DNA of 64,000 nucleotides from Hydrogenophaga sp. (GTDB taxonomy: Bacteria; Pseudomonadota; Gammaproteobacteria; Burkholderiales; Burkholderiaceae_C). The DNA is taken from positions 1 through 64,000 of the forward strand of contig JAURYH010000058.1 of assembly GCA_030653975.1 (NCBI GenBank), written 5' to 3'. This document shows positions 35,337 through 46,550 of this stretch, in pieces (the stretch's first letter is position 1; each line of letters opens with the position of its first letter). Both the position numbers and the translations under genes were made by a program. Below the pieces are notes generated by a model, which saw nothing but the letters and a program-made list of their open reading frames with translations, made no database searches and was not told where the DNA came from.

Positions 35337-37132
35337 ACCACTTGAAGGACCAACACGTTCTGATCCTGGGCCTGGGCATCTCCGGCCTGGCGATGGCGCG
35401 CTGGTGCGTGCGCTGTGGCGCGCAGGTGACCGTGGCCGATACCCGCGACAACCCGCCCCACCTCGCTGCGCTGCGCGCCGAGTGTCCGCAGGTGGACTTT
35501 GTGGCCGGTCCGCTGGATGGCTCGCTGATCGCCCGTGGCGCCTGGACGCTGATCGCCCGCAGCCCCGGTCTGGCGCCCGCGCAACTGGTCGAATTGAGCC
35601 AGTGGGCGTTGGCCCGGGCGGTGCCCTTTGTGGGCGAACTGGATCTGTTTGCCCAGGCGCTGAACGAGCTTTCGGTGCGCGAGCGCCTGCCCTACAAGCC
35701 CCGGGTGCTGGCGATCACCGGCACCAACGGCAAGACCACCGTGACCTCGCTCACAGGTCTGCTGCTGCAGCGCTGTGGCCTGAACGTGGCGGTGGCCGGC
35801 AACATCGGCCCGGCGCTGCTGGATGTGCTGGCCGCGGCACTGGATGCCGAAGCCGTGGCCGAACAGGCCGATGCGGAGCGCGAAGCCGAAGCAGCCGCCG
35901 AGCTTCGGGTGGCGCCTGCTCCTGAAGCCCTGCCGGTGGCCGCTGCCGATGCCGCGGATGCAGCCGAGCTGGAGCCGCAAGATGGTGTGGGACCGGAAGA
36001 CGATGACAGCGTCCCGGCACCCGTCGAAGACGACGACGCGCCGCTCATGCTGGTGCCTCCGCCGCTGGTGCCGCCGCAGCCGCCGCACCTGCCCGCCGTG
36101 TGGGTGCTGGAACTCTCCAGCTTCCAGCTCGACGGCGCGGCCGGTGGCGCCTGGGATGGCGTGCCCACCGCGGCCACCGTGCTCAACATCACCGAAGACC
36201 ACCTGGACTGGCATGGTTCGCTGGCCGCCTATGCGCAGGCCAAGGCCGCGGTGCATGGCACGCAGGCGCTGATGCTGCTCAACCGGGACGATGCACAGGT
36301 CATGGCCATGAAGCCGGGCAACGTGACCGTGAAGATTGGTGGTCGCAACCGCCAGCAGCCGGCCCGGCCTTACGCTACTTTTGGTCTGGATGCACCCACA
36401 CGCCCCGGCGACTGGGGCGTCGAATCGGTCAACGGCATGACCTGGCTGGTGCGTGCGCTGGCGCTGGACGAAACCCGCAAGCGGGGCCGTGCAACTGACG
36501 AGGAAGAGGAAATCTACTTCCAGCGCCTGATGCCGGTGGATGCGCTGCGCATCCGTGGGCGCCACAACGCGGCCAACGCGCTGGCCGCGCTCGCGCTCGC
36601 CACGTCCACCGGCGCGCCGCTGGGCCCGATGCTGCACGGTCTGCGCGAGTACCGCGGTGAACCCCACCGCGTGGAGCCGGTGGCCATCATCAACGGGGTC
36701 GAGTACTTCGACGACAGCAAGGGCACCAACGTGGGCGCGACGCTGGCCGCCATCAACGGCCTGGGCGCTGACCGGCGCCTGGTCGTCATCCTGGGGGGTG
36801 ACGGCAAGGGCCAGGATTTCGCGCCCCTGGGCCAGCCCCTGGCCCGCCACGCACGCGCCGTTCTGCTGATCGGCCGCGACGCGGCCGCCATCCGCGCCCA
36901 GGTGGCGCACGCCGCCGAAGACGCCGGCATTCCCCTGCTGGACGCCAGCAGCCTGCCCGAAGCCGTCGCGCTGGCGGCGCAGCAGGCGCAGTCGGGCGAT
37001 GCCGTGCTGCTGTCACCTGCCTGTGCCAGCCTGGACATGTTCAAGGACTACAAGCACCGCGCCGCGGTGTTCGTCGAGGCGGTCGCCGCGTTGGCGCATG
37101 AACAGGGCGTGGAACTGGAGGGTGGGCTGTGA
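35333..37132 (+). CDS. murD: UDP-MurNAc-L-alanine-D-glutamate ligase MurD with long insertion
   Basis: MurD adds D-Glu to UDP-MurNAc-L-Ala. The protein is 599 residues, whereas the family is usually about 440-500. The start at 35333 overlaps the mraY stop (ATGA). The Rossmann-like N-terminal domain has [16 protein letters not shown]; the ATP loop [12 protein letters not shown] is at about 126-137. After GNIGPALLD, residues about 169-252 (35838-36090) are an Ala/Glu/Asp/Pro-rich low-complexity insertion ending in [12 protein letters not shown]; then the normal [12 protein letters not shown] resumes. All later motifs, including the [11 protein letters not shown] block, are intact, so the enzyme should be active. 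Confidence 0.96.
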   Translation: MNHLKDQHVLILGLGISGLAMARWCVRCGAQVTVADTRDNPPHLAALRAECPQVDFVAGPLDGSLIARGAWTLIARSPGLAPAQLVELSQWALARAVPFVGELDLFAQALNELSVRERLPYKPRVLAITGTNGKTTVTSLTGLLLQRCGLNVAVAGNIGPALLDVLAAALDAEAVAEQADAEREAEAAAELRVAPAPEALPVAAADAADAAELEPQDGVGPEDDDSVPAPVEDDDAPLMLVPPPLVPPQPPHLPAVWVLELSSFQLDGAAGGAWDGVPTAATVLNITEDHLDWHGSLAAYAQAKAAVHGTQALMLLNRDDAQVMAMKPGNVTVKIGGRNRQQPARPYATFGLDAPTRPGDWGVESVNGMTWLVRALALDETRKRGRATDEEEEIYFQRLMPVDALRIRGRHNAANALAALALATSTGAPLGPMLHGLREYRGEPHRVEPVAIINGVEYFDDSKGTNVGATLAAINGLGADRRLVVILGGDGKGQDFAPLGQPLARHARAVLLIGRDAAAIRAQVAHAAEDAGIPLLDASSLPEAVALAAQQAQSGDAVLLSPACASLDMFKDYKHRAAVFVEAVAALAHEQGVELEGGL

Positions 37133-38418
37133 GCAACCGCCTGAGCGCCGCCCTGAACAGCCTGCGCGCCGCGCTGGGCGGGCTGCTGCCGCGCCTGGTG
37201 GGCCTTGGCCCGGCCGGCGGTGACGGCTTGCCGGTGCGACTGTCCAACCGCACCTACGCGGGCATGCGCCAGGGCCAGGTTCGTGAACTCGGGTTCGATC
37301 AGCCCTTGCTCTGGGTCGCCGTGGCGCTGATGGCCTGGGGTCTGGTGATGGTGTACTCGGCCTCGATCGCCTTGCCCGACAACCCGCGCTTCGCCAACTA
37401 CTCGCACACGCATTTTGTGGTGCGCCACGGCATCTCCATCATCATCGGCCTCGTGGCCGCGCTGATGGCGTTCCAGTTCCCGTTGCGCACCTGGGAAAAG
37501 CTCGCGCCCTGGCTGTTTGCGGGGGCGTTGCTGTTGCTGGTGCTGGTGTTGATTCCCGGCATCGGCAAAGGTGTGAACGGCGCCCGGCGCTGGATCTCGC
37601 TGGGCATCATGAACTTCCAGCCCTCGGAGCTGGGCAAGCTCGCTGTGCTGCTCTACGCGGCCGACTACATGGTGCGCAAGATGGAAGTGAAGGAGCGCTT
37701 CTTCCGCGCCGTGGCGCCGATGGCCGTGGCCCTCGCTGTGGTGGGCATGTTGTTGCTGGCTGAACCCGACATGGGCGCCTTCATGGTGATCGTGGTCATC
37801 GCCATGGGCATCCTGTTCCTGGGGGGTGTCAACGCCCGCATGTTTTTCCTGATCGCCCTGGTGGTGGTGGGTGCCTTTGCGCTCATGGTCATGGCCAGCG
37901 AATGGCGGCGGGCGCGCATTTTTGCCTACCTCGACCCCTGGAGCGCCGAACACGCGCTGGGCAAGGGTTACCAGCTCTCGCACTCGCTGATCGCCTTTGG
38001 TCGTGGCGAGATCTTTGGCGTCGGCCTGGGGGGCAGTGTCGAAAAACTGCACTGGCTGCCCGAGGCCCATACCGACTTCCTGCTCGCGGTGATCGGCGAA
38101 GAATTCGGACTGGTGGGGGTGTTGATCGTGATCGCCCTGTTCCTCTGGCTCACGCGCCGCATCATGCACATCGGCCGCCAGGCCATCGCGCTCGACCAGG
38201 TGTTTGCCGGTCTGGTGGCGCAGGGTGTGGGTGTGTGGATGGGCTTTCAGGCCTTCATCAACATTGGCGTGAACCTGGGTGCCTTGCCCACCAAGGGCCT
38301 GACCTTGCCACTGATGAGCTACGGGGGGTCGGCCATCCTGCTGGAACTGGTCGCACTCGCGATCGTGCTGCGGGTGGATTATGAAAACCGCCAGCTCATG
38401 AAAGGTGGGCGGTCATGA
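37129..38418 (+). CDS. ftsW: Probable peptidoglycan glycosyltransferase FtsW
   Basis: FtsW is the SEDS-family septal glycan polymerase acting with FtsI. The GTG start at 37129 overlaps the murD stop by 4 bases; the protein is 429 residues with about ten transmembrane helices after a roughly 55-residue cytoplasmic tail. SEDS landmarks are [25 protein letters not shown], the loop Asp in [11 protein letters not shown], the [18 protein letters not shown] loop and the late [16 protein letters not shown]. The paralogue RodA is at 54380. Confidence 0.97.
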   Translation: MSNRLSAALNSLRAALGGLLPRLVGLGPAGGDGLPVRLSNRTYAGMRQGQVRELGFDQPLLWVAVALMAWGLVMVYSASIALPDNPRFANYSHTHFVVRHGISIIIGLVAALMAFQFPLRTWEKLAPWLFAGALLLLVLVLIPGIGKGVNGARRWISLGIMNFQPSELGKLAVLLYAADYMVRKMEVKERFFRAVAPMAVALAVVGMLLLAEPDMGAFMVIVVIAMGILFLGGVNARMFFLIALVVVGAFALMVMASEWRRARIFAYLDPWSAEHALGKGYQLSHSLIAFGRGEIFGVGLGGSVEKLHWLPEAHTDFLLAVIGEEFGLVGVLIVIALFLWLTRRIMHIGRQAIALDQVFAGLVAQGVGVWMGFQAFINIGVNLGALPTKGLTLPLMSYGGSAILLELVALAIVLRVDYENRQLMKGGRS

Positions 38419-39494
38419 GCAAGACGCCTTGCGCCCTGATCATGGCCGGCGGCACCGGTGGCCACATCTTCCCGGGTCTGGCCGTGGCCGAGGCCCTGCG
38501 AGAGCGCGGCTGGCGCGTGCACTGGTTGGGCGCGCCCGGCAGCATGGAGAGCCGCCTGGTGCCACCGCGCGGCTTCCCGCTGGAGCTGATCGATTTCGGC
38601 GGCGTGCGTGGCAAGGGGCTCAAGACGCTGTTCCTGCTGCCGCTGCGCCTGTTGCGCGCTTTCTGGCAGGCGCTGCAGGTGGTGCGCCGGGTCAAGCCCG
38701 ACGTGCTGGTCGGTCTGGGCGGCTACATCACCTTCCCCGGCGGGATGATGGGCACGCTGCTGGGCAAACCGCTGGTGCTGCACGAACAGAACTCTGTGGC
38801 CGGCATGGCCAACAAGGTGCTGGCCGGCATCGCCGACCGTGTGTTCACCGCCTTCCCTGGCGTGTTCAAGAAGGCCGAGTGGGTGGGCAATCCGCTTCGC
38901 TCCGGCTTCCTGCGCCAGCCGGCGCCCGAAGTCCGCTTCGCCGGTCGCAGCGGCCCCTTGCGCCTGCTGGTGGTGGGCGGCAGCCTGGGTGCCAGGGCGC
39001 TCAACGACACCGTGCCGCTCGCGCTGGCATTGATCCCCTCGGCGCAGCGCCCGCAGGTGACTCACCAGAGCGGCGAAAAGCAGATCGAGGCGCTGCGCGC
39101 CAACTACACGGCCGCCGGTGTGCTGGCCGAACTCACGCCCTTTATCGATGACACGGCACAGGCTTTTGCCGACGCCGACCTGATCGTCTGCCGGGCTGGT
39201 GCCAGCACCGTCACCGAGATCGCTGCCGTGGGCGCGGCGGCGCTGTTCGTGCCGTTCCCGCACGCGGTGGACGACCACCAGACCACCAACGCTCGCTTCC
39301 TGTCCGACAGTGGCTGCGCCTGGCTGGTGCCACAGACCGAACTCACGCCGGCCTCGCTGGCGCAAAAGCTGCAGACCCTGCAGCGCGAACAATTGATGGA
39401 GATGGCCGGCAAGGCCAAGCAGATGGAAAAGACAAACGCCGTGGCGGCCGTGGTGTCCGCTTGCGAGCAGCTCGCGAAGGTGAACCCGGCATGA
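38415..39494 (+). CDS. murG: UDP-GlcNAc-lipid I GlcNAc transferase MurG
   Basis: MurG converts lipid I to lipid II on the cytoplasmic face of the membrane. The protein is 359 residues. Conserved blocks are the N-terminal glycine-rich [47 protein letters not shown], the second glycine loop [13 protein letters not shown], and the C-terminal [15 protein letters not shown] that grips the UDP. It overlaps ftsW by 4 bases and murC by 4 bases. Confidence 0.98.
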   Translation: MSKTPCALIMAGGTGGHIFPGLAVAEALRERGWRVHWLGAPGSMESRLVPPRGFPLELIDFGGVRGKGLKTLFLLPLRLLRAFWQALQVVRRVKPDVLVGLGGYITFPGGMMGTLLGKPLVLHEQNSVAGMANKVLAGIADRVFTAFPGVFKKAEWVGNPLRSGFLRQPAPEVRFAGRSGPLRLLVVGGSLGARALNDTVPLALALIPSAQRPQVTHQSGEKQIEALRANYTAAGVLAELTPFIDDTAQAFADADLIVCRAGASTVTEIAAVGAAALFVPFPHAVDDHQTTNARFLSDSGCAWLVPQTELTPASLAQKLQTLQREQLMEMAGKAKQMEKTNAVAAVVSACEQLAKVNPA

Positions 39495-40900
39495 AACACG
39501 CCATTCGCCACATCCACTTTGTCGGCATCGGCGGCAGCGGCATGAGCGGCATCGCCGAAGTGCTGCTCAACCAGGGCTACCGCATCTCCGGCAGCGACCT
39601 GAGCGAGAACGCCGCCACGCGGCGCCTCGTGTCCATGGGGGCCGAGGTGTTTGCCGGTCACGATGCGAAGCACATCGAAGGCGCCGACGCCATCGTCACC
39701 TCCACCGCGGTGAAGGAGGACAACCCCGAGGTGGTCGCCGCACACGCCAGGCTGGTGCCGGTGGTGCCGCGCGCCGTGATGCTGGCCGAGCTGATGCGCA
39801 TGAAAAAGGGCGTGGCGATTGCCGGTACGCACGGCAAGACCACCACGACCAGCCTGGTGGCCTCCGTTCTGGCCGCGGCGAACCTGGACCCGACCTTCGT
39901 GATCGGCGGCCGCCTCAACAGCGCGGGCGCCAACGCCCAGCTCGGCTCCGGCGAGTACATCGTGGTCGAAGCCGACGAGTCGGACGCTTCGTTCCTGAAC
40001 CTGCAGCCGGTGTTGTCGGTCGTCACCAACATCGACGCCGACCACATGGACACCTATGGCCACGACTTCGGCCGGCTCAAGGCTGCGTTCATCGAGTTCC
40101 TGCACAAGATGCCGTTCTACGGCGCCGCCGTGGTGTGCGTGGACGATCCGTCGATCCGCGAGATCCTGCCGCTGATCGCGCGCCCCATCACCAGCTACGG
40201 TTTTTCGGAAGACGCCCAGGTGCGCGCGGTGAACGTGCGCCCCGTCGGTGGCCAGATGCACTTCACGGTGCAGCGCAAGAACGGCATCCAGTTGCCCGAC
40301 CTGGACGTGGTGCTGAACCTGCCGGGCAACCACAACGTGCTCAACGCGCTGGCCGCGATCGGCATCGCGGTGGAGCTGGGGGTGGATGACGCGGCGGTGC
40401 AGCAGGCACTGGCCGAGTTCAAGGGCGTGGGCCGGCGTTTCCAGCGCTACGGCGAAGCGGCCCTGCCATCGGGTGGCCAGGCAACCATCGTCGACGACTA
40501 CGGCCACCACCCGGTGGAAATGGCGGCCACGCTGTCGGCCGCGCGCGGCGCCTTTCCGGACCGCCGCCTGGTGCTGGCCTTCCAGCCGCACCGCTACAGC
40601 CGCACGCGCGACTGTTTTGAAGATTTCGTGAAGGTGATCGGCAACGCCGACGCCGTGCTGCTGGCCGAGGTGTACGCCGCCGGCGAGGCACCCATTGTCG
40701 CGGCCGATGGCCGTTCGCTGGCGCGCGCGCTGCGCGTGGCGGGCAAGCTGGAGCCGGTGTTTGTGGACGACATCGGCGCCATGCCGCAGGCCATCCTGGA
40801 CAACGCGCGCGATGGTGACGTGGTGCTCTGCATGGGCGCGGGTTCCATTGGAGCGGTGGCCGGGCAGGTGGTTGAGCTGGCGCAGAAGGACAGGACATGA
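39491..40900 (+). CDS. murC: UDP-MurNAc-L-alanine ligase MurC
   Basis: MurC is the first Mur ligase, joining L-Ala to UDP-MurNAc. The start at 39491 (ATGA overlap with murG) is preferred to an in-frame ATG at 39461. The protein is 469 residues: N-terminal [25 protein letters not shown] loop [12 protein letters not shown] at about 114-125, [10 protein letters not shown], and the late [10 protein letters not shown] and FQPHRYSRT blocks shared with Mpl. The order murG-murC-ddl-ftsQ is the classical one. Confidence 0.98.
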   Translation: MKHAIRHIHFVGIGGSGMSGIAEVLLNQGYRISGSDLSENAATRRLVSMGAEVFAGHDAKHIEGADAIVTSTAVKEDNPEVVAAHARLVPVVPRAVMLAELMRMKKGVAIAGTHGKTTTTSLVASVLAAANLDPTFVIGGRLNSAGANAQLGSGEYIVVEADESDASFLNLQPVLSVVTNIDADHMDTYGHDFGRLKAAFIEFLHKMPFYGAAVVCVDDPSIREILPLIARPITSYGFSEDAQVRAVNVRPVGGQMHFTVQRKNGIQLPDLDVVLNLPGNHNVLNALAAIGIAVELGVDDAAVQQALAEFKGVGRRFQRYGEAALPSGGQATIVDDYGHHPVEMAATLSAARGAFPDRRLVLAFQPHRYSRTRDCFEDFVKVIGNADAVLLAEVYAAGEAPIVAADGRSLARALRVAGKLEPVFVDDIGAMPQAILDNARDGDVVLCMGAGSIGAVAGQVVELAQKDRT

Positions 40901-41877
40901 ACGCAGGGGTGAAGACCGTGAACATCGACGTCAAGGCACTGGGCCATGTGGCCGTGCTCATGGGGGGGCGCTCGGCCGAGCGCGAGGTGTCGCTCATGTC
41001 GGGCACAGGCGTGCTGGCCGCGCTGCGCTCCAAAGGGGTGGACGCCCACGCATTTGATCCGGCCGAGCGCGATCTGGGTGACTTGAAGCGTGAAGGCTTC
41101 GCGCGCTGCTTCATCGCGCTGCATGGCCGCTTCGGCGAAGACGGCACCGTGCAGGGCGCGCTGGAGCTGCTGGGCATTCCCTACACCGGCCCCGGCGTGA
41201 TGGCGTCGGCGGTGGCCATGGACAAGCTCATGACCAAACGCATCTGGCTGGCTGAAGGGCTGTCCACCCCGGCCTGGCGCCAGGTGCACAGTGCCGAAGA
41301 AACCCGCGCCGCGTTCGCCGCCCTGGGTTCGCCCATGATCGTGAAGCCGGTGCGCGAGGGGTCCACCATCGGCTTGAGCAAGGTCCTGACGCTGGAAGCC
41401 TGCGACGCCGCCTACGCGCTCGCGGCGGGCCAGGATCCGATGGTGATGTGCGAACAGTTCATCGCCGGCGACGAGGTCACCTGCCCGGTACTGGGCACGG
41501 GTCCGACAGCCCGCGCGCTGCCGGTGATCCGCATCGTGGCGCCCGACGGCAACTACGACTACCAGCACAAGTACTTCACCGACGACACGAAATACCTCGT
41601 GCCCGCCGGTCTGCCCGACGGCGAAGAAGCCGCCATCCAGGCGCTGGTGCTCAAGGCTTATCTCACGCTGGATTGCCGTGGCTGGGCACGCGCCGACGTG
41701 ATGATCGACGCCAGGACGCGCAAGCCGTACCTGCTGGAAATCAACACCTCGCCCGGCATGACCGGGCATTCGCTGGTGCCGATGTCGGCGCGCGCCACCG
41801 GGCTGTCCTACGAAGACCTGTGCCTGAGCGTGCTGGCCGGCGCCTCGCTGGACAACCCGGCACAAGGCCCCGGCTGA
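40897..41877 (+). CDS. ddl: D-alanine-D-alanine ligase
   Basis: Ddl is an ATP-grasp enzyme that makes the D-Ala-D-Ala dipeptide used by MurF. The protein is 326 residues. Motifs are [19 protein letters not shown] at the start (catalytic Glu), [31 protein letters not shown], the ATP-grasp [10 protein letters not shown], and C-terminal [16 protein letters not shown] with the metal-binding Asn. It is of the DdlB type by position in the dcw cluster, overlapping murC by 4 bases. Confidence 0.97.
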   Translation: MNAGVKTVNIDVKALGHVAVLMGGRSAEREVSLMSGTGVLAALRSKGVDAHAFDPAERDLGDLKREGFARCFIALHGRFGEDGTVQGALELLGIPYTGPGVMASAVAMDKLMTKRIWLAEGLSTPAWRQVHSAEETRAAFAALGSPMIVKPVREGSTIGLSKVLTLEACDAAYALAAGQDPMVMCEQFIAGDEVTCPVLGTGPTARALPVIRIVAPDGNYDYQHKYFTDDTKYLVPAGLPDGEEAAIQALVLKAYLTLDCRGWARADVMIDARTRKPYLLEINTSPGMTGHSLVPMSARATGLSYEDLCLSVLAGASLDNPAQGPG

Positions 41878-41887
41878 AAGTACCGCC

Positions 41888-42682
41888 ATGACCCAGCCCG
41901 ACCTGCCCCTGGACGTCAAGCTCATGACCATGGTGACCCACGCCCTGGTGATGGTGTTTGTCGTGCTGTGCCTGGGCGCGTTGGCCAACTGGGTGCTGCG
42001 CCACCCGGTCTGGGCGGTGCGGGCGATCGCGGTGCACGGCGAGGTGGACCACCAGAACGCGGTGGGTTTGCGTGCCCAGCTCGCGTCCCAGATGAGGAGC
42101 CGGCTGTCCGGTGGCCTGCTGGCCATGGACCTGCAACCGGTGCGGCAGATGTTCGAGGCCGTGCCCTGGGTGCGCCATGCGCTGGTGCAGCGCGAGTTTC
42201 CGAACCGGTTGCGCGTCACGCTGGAAGAACACCGGGCGGTGGCCTGGTGGGGGCAGGCCGGTGCGGGGCAACTCGTCAACCACCTGGGTGAGATCTTTGA
42301 TGCCAGCCCGGACGACGGCGACGGCCTGCCCGAACTGGACGGCCCCTCCGAGCGGGTGGCCGAAGTCTGGTCCCTGTACCAGTTGCTCAGCGCCGAGCTC
42401 AAGCGACTGGACCTCGGTATCGAGCGGCTGGAGCTCAGCGAACGCGGCAGCTGGCGCGCGACGCTGGACAACGGCGCACGCATGGAACTGGGGCGGGGCA
42501 CATCCGAGGAACTGCTGGAGCGTGCGCGACGCTTCACCGCCACCGTGAGCCAGCTCGCCGAACGCTACCCCGGCGCGGTGCAGTCCGTCGACCTGCGCTA
42601 CCCCAACGGTTACGCCCTGCGCATGCGCGGCGTCACCACCGTGAACGAAGCAGACGCGAAACCCGCGAACAACACCCGGTAA
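41888..42682 (+). CDS. ftsQ: Cell division protein FtsQ
   Basis: FtsQ is a bitopic divisome protein that gathers FtsL and FtsB and controls FtsWI. The protein is 264 residues: a short cytoplasmic tail, one helix at about 16-37 (VTHALVMVFVVLCLGALANWVL), then a periplasmic POTRA domain (VRAIAVHGEVDHQNAVGLRAQLAS) and the beta domain with PNRLRVTLEEHRAVAWWG, NHLGEIFDA and VDLRYPNGYALR, the last two being typical of FtsQ. It starts 10 bases after ddl. Confidence 0.95.
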   Translation: MTQPDLPLDVKLMTMVTHALVMVFVVLCLGALANWVLRHPVWAVRAIAVHGEVDHQNAVGLRAQLASQMRSRLSGGLLAMDLQPVRQMFEAVPWVRHALVQREFPNRLRVTLEEHRAVAWWGQAGAGQLVNHLGEIFDASPDDGDGLPELDGPSERVAEVWSLYQLLSAELKRLDLGIERLELSERGSWRATLDNGARMELGRGTSEELLERARRFTATVSQLAERYPGAVQSVDLRYPNGYALRMRGVTTVNEADAKPANNTR

Positions 42683-42695
42683 TCAAGAAAGCATC

Positions 42696-43925
42696 ATGGC
42701 CAAGGAATACAAAGATCTGGTGGTTGGACTCGACATCGGCACCGCCAAAATCATGGTGGTGGTGGCCGAAGTGCAGGCCAACGGCGAACTCAAGCTCGCG
42801 GGCCTGGGGGTGTCGGCCAGCCACGGCCTGAAGCGCGGCGTGGTGGTCAACATCGACGCCACGGTGCAGAGCATCCAGGCGGCCCTGAAAGAGGCCGAGC
42901 TGATGGCCGACTGCCGCATCGCCCGCGTCTACACCGGCATCACCGGCAGCCACATCCGCGGCATCAACTCCAGCGGCATGGTGGCCATCAAGGACCGCGA
43001 GGTCACGCCGGCCGACGTGGCGCGCGTGATCGAGACCGCCAAGGCGATCAACATCTCGACCGACCAGCGCCTGCTGCTGGTGGAGCCGCAGGAGTTCGTG
43101 ATCGACGGCCAGGAAGTGAAAGAGCCGATCGGCATGAGCGGCATCCGCCTCGAAGCCAAGGTGCACATCGTCACTGGCGCGCAGAGCGCGGCTGAAAACA
43201 TCATCAAGTGCGTGCGCCGCTGCGGGCTTGAGGTGGACCAGCTCATGCTCAACCCGCTGGCGTCGAGCCAGGCGGTGCTGACCGACGACGAGAAGGAACT
43301 CGGTGTGGCCCTGGTCGACATCGGCGCCGGAACCACCGATGTGGCCATCTTCGCCGGCGGTGCGATCCGCCACACGGCGGTGATCCCGATCGCGGGTGAC
43401 CTGATCACCAGCGACATCGCCATGGCGCTGCGCACGCCGACAAAAGACGCCGAAGACATCAAGGTCGAATACGGCTGCGCCAAGCAGCTGCTGGCCGATC
43501 CCGACACCCAGGTGGAAGTGCCGGGTCTGGGGGACCGGGGGCCGCGCCTGCTCGGTCGCCAGGCGCTGGCCGGGGTGATCGAGCCGCGGGTGGAAGAAAT
43601 TTTTGCGCTGGTGCAGCAGGTGGTGCGCGACTCCGGCTTCGAGGAAGTCCTGTCTTCGGGCATCGTGCTCACGGGCGGCAGTGCCGTCATGCACGGCATG
43701 GTCGAGCTGGGCGAAGACATCTTCCTGAAACCGGTGCGCCGCGGCATGCCGCACTACGCGAGCGCCCTCTCCGACATGGTCGCCCAGCCGCGGGCGGCCA
43801 CGGTGATGGGCCTGCTGGAAGAAGCCCGCCTGGCCCGCGTCCGAGGCCACAAGGTTGCGCAGAAGGCGGGCTCCATGCAGAGCGCGCTGGAACGCATGAA
43901 AAACTGGTTTGTGGGGACTTTCTGA
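42696..43925 (+). CDS. ftsA: Cell division protein FtsA
   Basis: FtsA is the actin-like protein that tethers FtsZ filaments to the membrane and signals to late divisome proteins. The protein is 409 residues. The phosphate-1 motif VVGLDIGTAKIMVVVAEV is at about 8-25, with phosphate-2 DIGAGTTDVAIF and the adenosine motif LTGGSAVMHGM. The 1C subdomain replaces the actin 1B as usual. The last 15 residues, SALERMKNWFVGTF, form the amphipathic membrane-targeting helix. Its stop is 223 bases before ftsZ, an unusually long and structured gap. Confidence 0.97.
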   Translation: MAKEYKDLVVGLDIGTAKIMVVVAEVQANGELKLAGLGVSASHGLKRGVVVNIDATVQSIQAALKEAELMADCRIARVYTGITGSHIRGINSSGMVAIKDREVTPADVARVIETAKAINISTDQRLLLVEPQEFVIDGQEVKEPIGMSGIRLEAKVHIVTGAQSAAENIIKCVRRCGLEVDQLMLNPLASSQAVLTDDEKELGVALVDIGAGTTDVAIFAGGAIRHTAVIPIAGDLITSDIAMALRTPTKDAEDIKVEYGCAKQLLADPDTQVEVPGLGDRGPRLLGRQALAGVIEPRVEEIFALVQQVVRDSGFEEVLSSGIVLTGGSAVMHGMVELGEDIFLKPVRRGMPHYASALSDMVAQPRAATVMGLLEEARLARVRGHKVAQKAGSMQSALERMKNWFVGTF

Positions 43926-44148
43926 TCATGAATCACACACACACGATGAGCGGTTTGTTCGGGTCCCCAGTCCGCCCCGCGCGCCATGGCGCGGCGGGCC
44001 ACTACCCGGTGCACCGATGTACGGTATGCACCGGGCCGCCTGGGTGATGCCGGGGCCGCGCTGCGGCCAACCCTCTGATCCATGCAACGAATTTTTATTG
44101 AAACAATGCCCGGCACCTCTGGTTCAAGGGCAACAACAGGAGAGAAAA
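43926..44148 (+). promoter_or_regulatory. Structured ftsA-ftsZ intergenic leader
   Basis: The gap has three strong potential hairpins: the perfect 14-base palindrome CGCGCCATGGCGCG (43980-43993); CCCGGTGCA/TGCACCGGG with an inner CCG/CGG stem (44005-44035); and GGCCGC-GCT-GCGGCC (44054-44068). A (CA)n tract occurs near 43934-43943. An A/T-rich stretch at 44088-44103 may hold an ftsZ promoter. AGGAGA precedes the ftsZ ATG. Confidence 0.6.
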
Positions 44149-45357
44149 ATGAGCATCGAAATGATTGAAGTGGAAGCGTTCAATCTGGGTACCCAGATCA
44201 AGGTCATCGGCGTGGGTGGTGGCGGCGGCAACGCCGTGGAACACATGATCTCCCGCGGCGTGCAAGGGGTTGAGTTCATCTGTGCCAACACCGACGCGCA
44301 GGCCCTGGCGCGCAGCGCCACCAGCCGCACCATCCAGCTCGGTACCAGCGGTCTGGGCGCTGGCAGCAAGCCGGAAAAAGGCCGTGATGCGGCCGAACTG
44401 GCGATCGACGAAATCCGTGCCGCCATCGACGGTGCCCACATGCTGTTCATCACCGCCGGCATGGGCGGCGGCACCGGCACCGGCGCGGCGCCCGTGATCG
44501 CGCGCGTGGCCAAGGAAATGGGCATCCTCACCGTGGGCGTGGTCACCAAGCCCTTCGACTGGGAAGGTGGCCGCCGCATGACCAACGCCGACAGCGGCCT
44601 GGCTGAGCTGGAAGCCAATGTGGATTCGCTGATCGTGATCCTGAACGAGAAGCTGCTCGAAGTGCTGGGCGATGACGTGACACAGGACGAAGCCTTTGCC
44701 CACGCCAACGACGTGCTGAAAAACGCCGTCGGCGGCATCGCCGAGATCATCAACGAGTACGGCAACGTGAACGTCGACTTCGAAGACGTGCGCACCGTGA
44801 TGGGCGAACCCGGCAAGGCCATGATGGGCACCGCGGTGGCCGCTGGCCCGGACCGCGCCCGCATCGCTGCCGAGGAGGCCGTGGCCTGCCCGCTGCTCGA
44901 AGGCATCGACCTGTCGGGCGCCAAAGGTGTGCTGGTGCTGGTCACGGCGGCCAAGGGTTCGCTCAAGCTGTCCGAGTCCAAGCTGGCGATGAACACCATC
45001 CGCGCCTACGCTTCGCCCGATGCACACGTCATCTACGGCGCGGCCTACGACGACAGCCTGGGCGACGAGATGCGTGTCACCGTCGTGGCCACGGGCCTGT
45101 CCCGCCAGGGCGCCCGCCGCACCGCGCCGCCGCTGCAGGTGCTGCGCACTGGTACTGACAACGTGGCGTTCAACATCCCGACGGTGAATTCCGCGGTGGG
45201 TGGCCCGGGTGCTGGGCAGCCCGACTACAACTCCATGGCGGTGCCCAGTGTCTGGCGCACCAACCGCACCCAGGCCGCGGCCAAGGTGGATGCGCTGGCG
45301 TCCGGTGGCATGGACGATTTCGAGATTCCGGCTTTTCTGCGCAAACAGGCTGATTGA
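44149..45357 (+). CDS. ftsZ: Cell division protein FtsZ
   Basis: FtsZ is the tubulin-like GTPase that forms the Z-ring. The protein is 402 residues. The start at 44149 has AGGAGA upstream; extension to 43909 would cross the hairpin region and is rejected. Motifs are [18 protein letters not shown], the nucleotide signature [13 protein letters not shown] at about 103-115, and the T7 loop [12 protein letters not shown] flexible linker (about 318-385) ends in [14 protein letters not shown], the C-terminal peptide that binds FtsA and ZipA. Confidence 0.98.
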   Translation: MSIEMIEVEAFNLGTQIKVIGVGGGGGNAVEHMISRGVQGVEFICANTDAQALARSATSRTIQLGTSGLGAGSKPEKGRDAAELAIDEIRAAIDGAHMLFITAGMGGGTGTGAAPVIARVAKEMGILTVGVVTKPFDWEGGRRMTNADSGLAELEANVDSLIVILNEKLLEVLGDDVTQDEAFAHANDVLKNAVGGIAEIINEYGNVNVDFEDVRTVMGEPGKAMMGTAVAAGPDRARIAAEEAVACPLLEGIDLSGAKGVLVLVTAAKGSLKLSESKLAMNTIRAYASPDAHVIYGAAYDDSLGDEMRVTVVATGLSRQGARRTAPPLQVLRTGTDNVAFNIPTVNSAVGGPGAGQPDYNSMAVPSVWRTNRTQAAAKVDALASGGMDDFEIPAFLRKQAD

Positions 45358-45359
45358 TA

Positions 45360-45575
45360 GTCTCCCCCTGCGCGGCTCCGCCGCTTCACCCTGAGGGGGG
45401 CAACGCCTGTGGCCCGGCAAAGCCGGTTCCACGGCGTTCCCGGTGTGGTCCTTGTCGCTCCAGCAGCATGTCCGGAGCGGAGGGTTGCTTGCCAGGGGTG
45501 CCGACGATCCTGCTTTGCCGGTCAAGGGGCACCGTCCCCCGCAGGGGGAAGCGGCAAAGCCGCGCAGGGGGGAAT
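45360..45575. repeat. Dispersed GC-rich palindromic repeats, copy 6 (two divergent units)
   Basis: The copies fill the gap between ftsZ and lpxC. The first unit has CCCCCTGCGCGGCTCCGCCG, a degenerate CACCCTGAGGGGGG hairpin and GGCCCGGCAAAGCCGGTTCC. A second, inverted unit carries CTGCTTTGCCGGTCAAGG, CCCCCGCAGGGGGA and GCGGCAAAGCCGCGCAGGGG. It ends 12 bases before the lpxC start and may dampen read-through from ftsZ. Confidence 0.75.
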
Positions 45576-45587
45576 AAAATCTATTGG

Positions 45588-46511
45588 ATGCTTGCTCAAC
45601 GAACCCTGAAATCCCTCACCAAGGCGGTGGGCGTCGGCCTGCACAGCGGTCAGCGGGTGGAGCTGACGCTGCGCCCGGCCGCGCCGGACACCGGCATCGT
45701 GTTCCGCCGCGTGGATCTGCCCGAGCCGGTGGAGATTCCGGTGAATGCCGATGCCGTGTCCGATACGCGCTTGGCCTCGACCATCGCCAATGGCGGGGCC
45801 AAGGTGCACACCATCGAGCACCTGATGAGCGCCGCCGCCGGCCTCGGGCTGGACAACCTGTATGTGGACATCACGGCCGAAGAGGTGCCGATCCTGGACG
45901 GTTCTTCTGCCTCGTTCGTCTACTTGCTGCAGAGCGCGGGCATCGTGACGCAGAAAGCGCCCAAGCGATTCATTCGCGTCACCAAGCCGGTGGAAGTGCG
46001 CGAAGGCGAGGGCAGCAACCTCAAGTGGGCGCGGCTGGACCCGTACCACGGCTACAAGCTGAGCTTCGAGATCGAGTTCAACCACCCGGCGGTGAATTCC
46101 AGCGGCCAGCGCGTTGAGTTCGACATGGGCAGTGGCCGCTACGCGCGCGAAATCGCCCGGGCCCGCACCTTCGGCTTCACGCGCGACGTGGAGATGATGC
46201 GTTCCCATGGCCTGGCGCTGGGCGGTGGGCTGGACAACGCCATCGTCATGGACGATGTGAAGGTGCTCAACGCCGACGGTCTGCGCTACCAGGACGAGTT
46301 CGTCAAGCACAAGATCCTCGACGCGATCGGGGACCTCTACATCATCGGCAAGCCGCTGCTGGCCGCCTACAGCGCTTTCCGCTCGGGCCATGCCATGAAC
46401 AACCAGTTGCTGCGTGCGTTGCTGGCCCGGCCCGATGCTTACGAGATCGTGAGCTTCGAGCAGGAGCGTGAAGCGCCCACGGGCTTCGCGCAACTCGCTC
46501 CCGCCTGGTAA
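45588..46511 (+). CDS. lpxC: UDP-3-O-acyl-N-acetylglucosamine deacetylase LpxC
   Basis: LpxC carries out the committed zinc-dependent step of lipid A synthesis. The protein is 307 residues from [21 protein letters not shown]. Zinc-binding residues are in HTIEHLMSA (about residue 77) and in [14 protein letters not shown] (His and Asp near 237-241). The catalytic Glu is the one in HTIEH, and the SGHAMNN histidine near 265 is the general acid. It is the last classical gene of the dcw cluster, separated from ftsZ by palindromic repeats. Confidence 0.97.
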   Translation: MLAQRTLKSLTKAVGVGLHSGQRVELTLRPAAPDTGIVFRRVDLPEPVEIPVNADAVSDTRLASTIANGGAKVHTIEHLMSAAAGLGLDNLYVDITAEEVPILDGSSASFVYLLQSAGIVTQKAPKRFIRVTKPVEVREGEGSNLKWARLDPYHGYKLSFEIEFNHPAVNSSGQRVEFDMGSGRYAREIARARTFGFTRDVEMMRSHGLALGGGLDNAIVMDDVKVLNADGLRYQDEFVKHKILDAIGDLYIIGKPLLAAYSAFRSGHAMNNQLLRALLARPDAYEIVSFEQEREAPTGFAQLAPAW

Positions 46512-46550
46512 GCGCCAGCGCGCGCCCGGGGCTTTACCGACAAACGAGCC

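Noticed and set aside
43934-43943. (CA)n tract as a contingency locus
   Set aside because: Only five repeat units in a noncoding position; too short to suggest phase variation.
43909-44148. N-terminal extension of FtsZ
   Set aside because: The frame is open but runs through three hairpins; the ATG at 44149 has a good ribosome-binding site and starts the usual family N-terminus.
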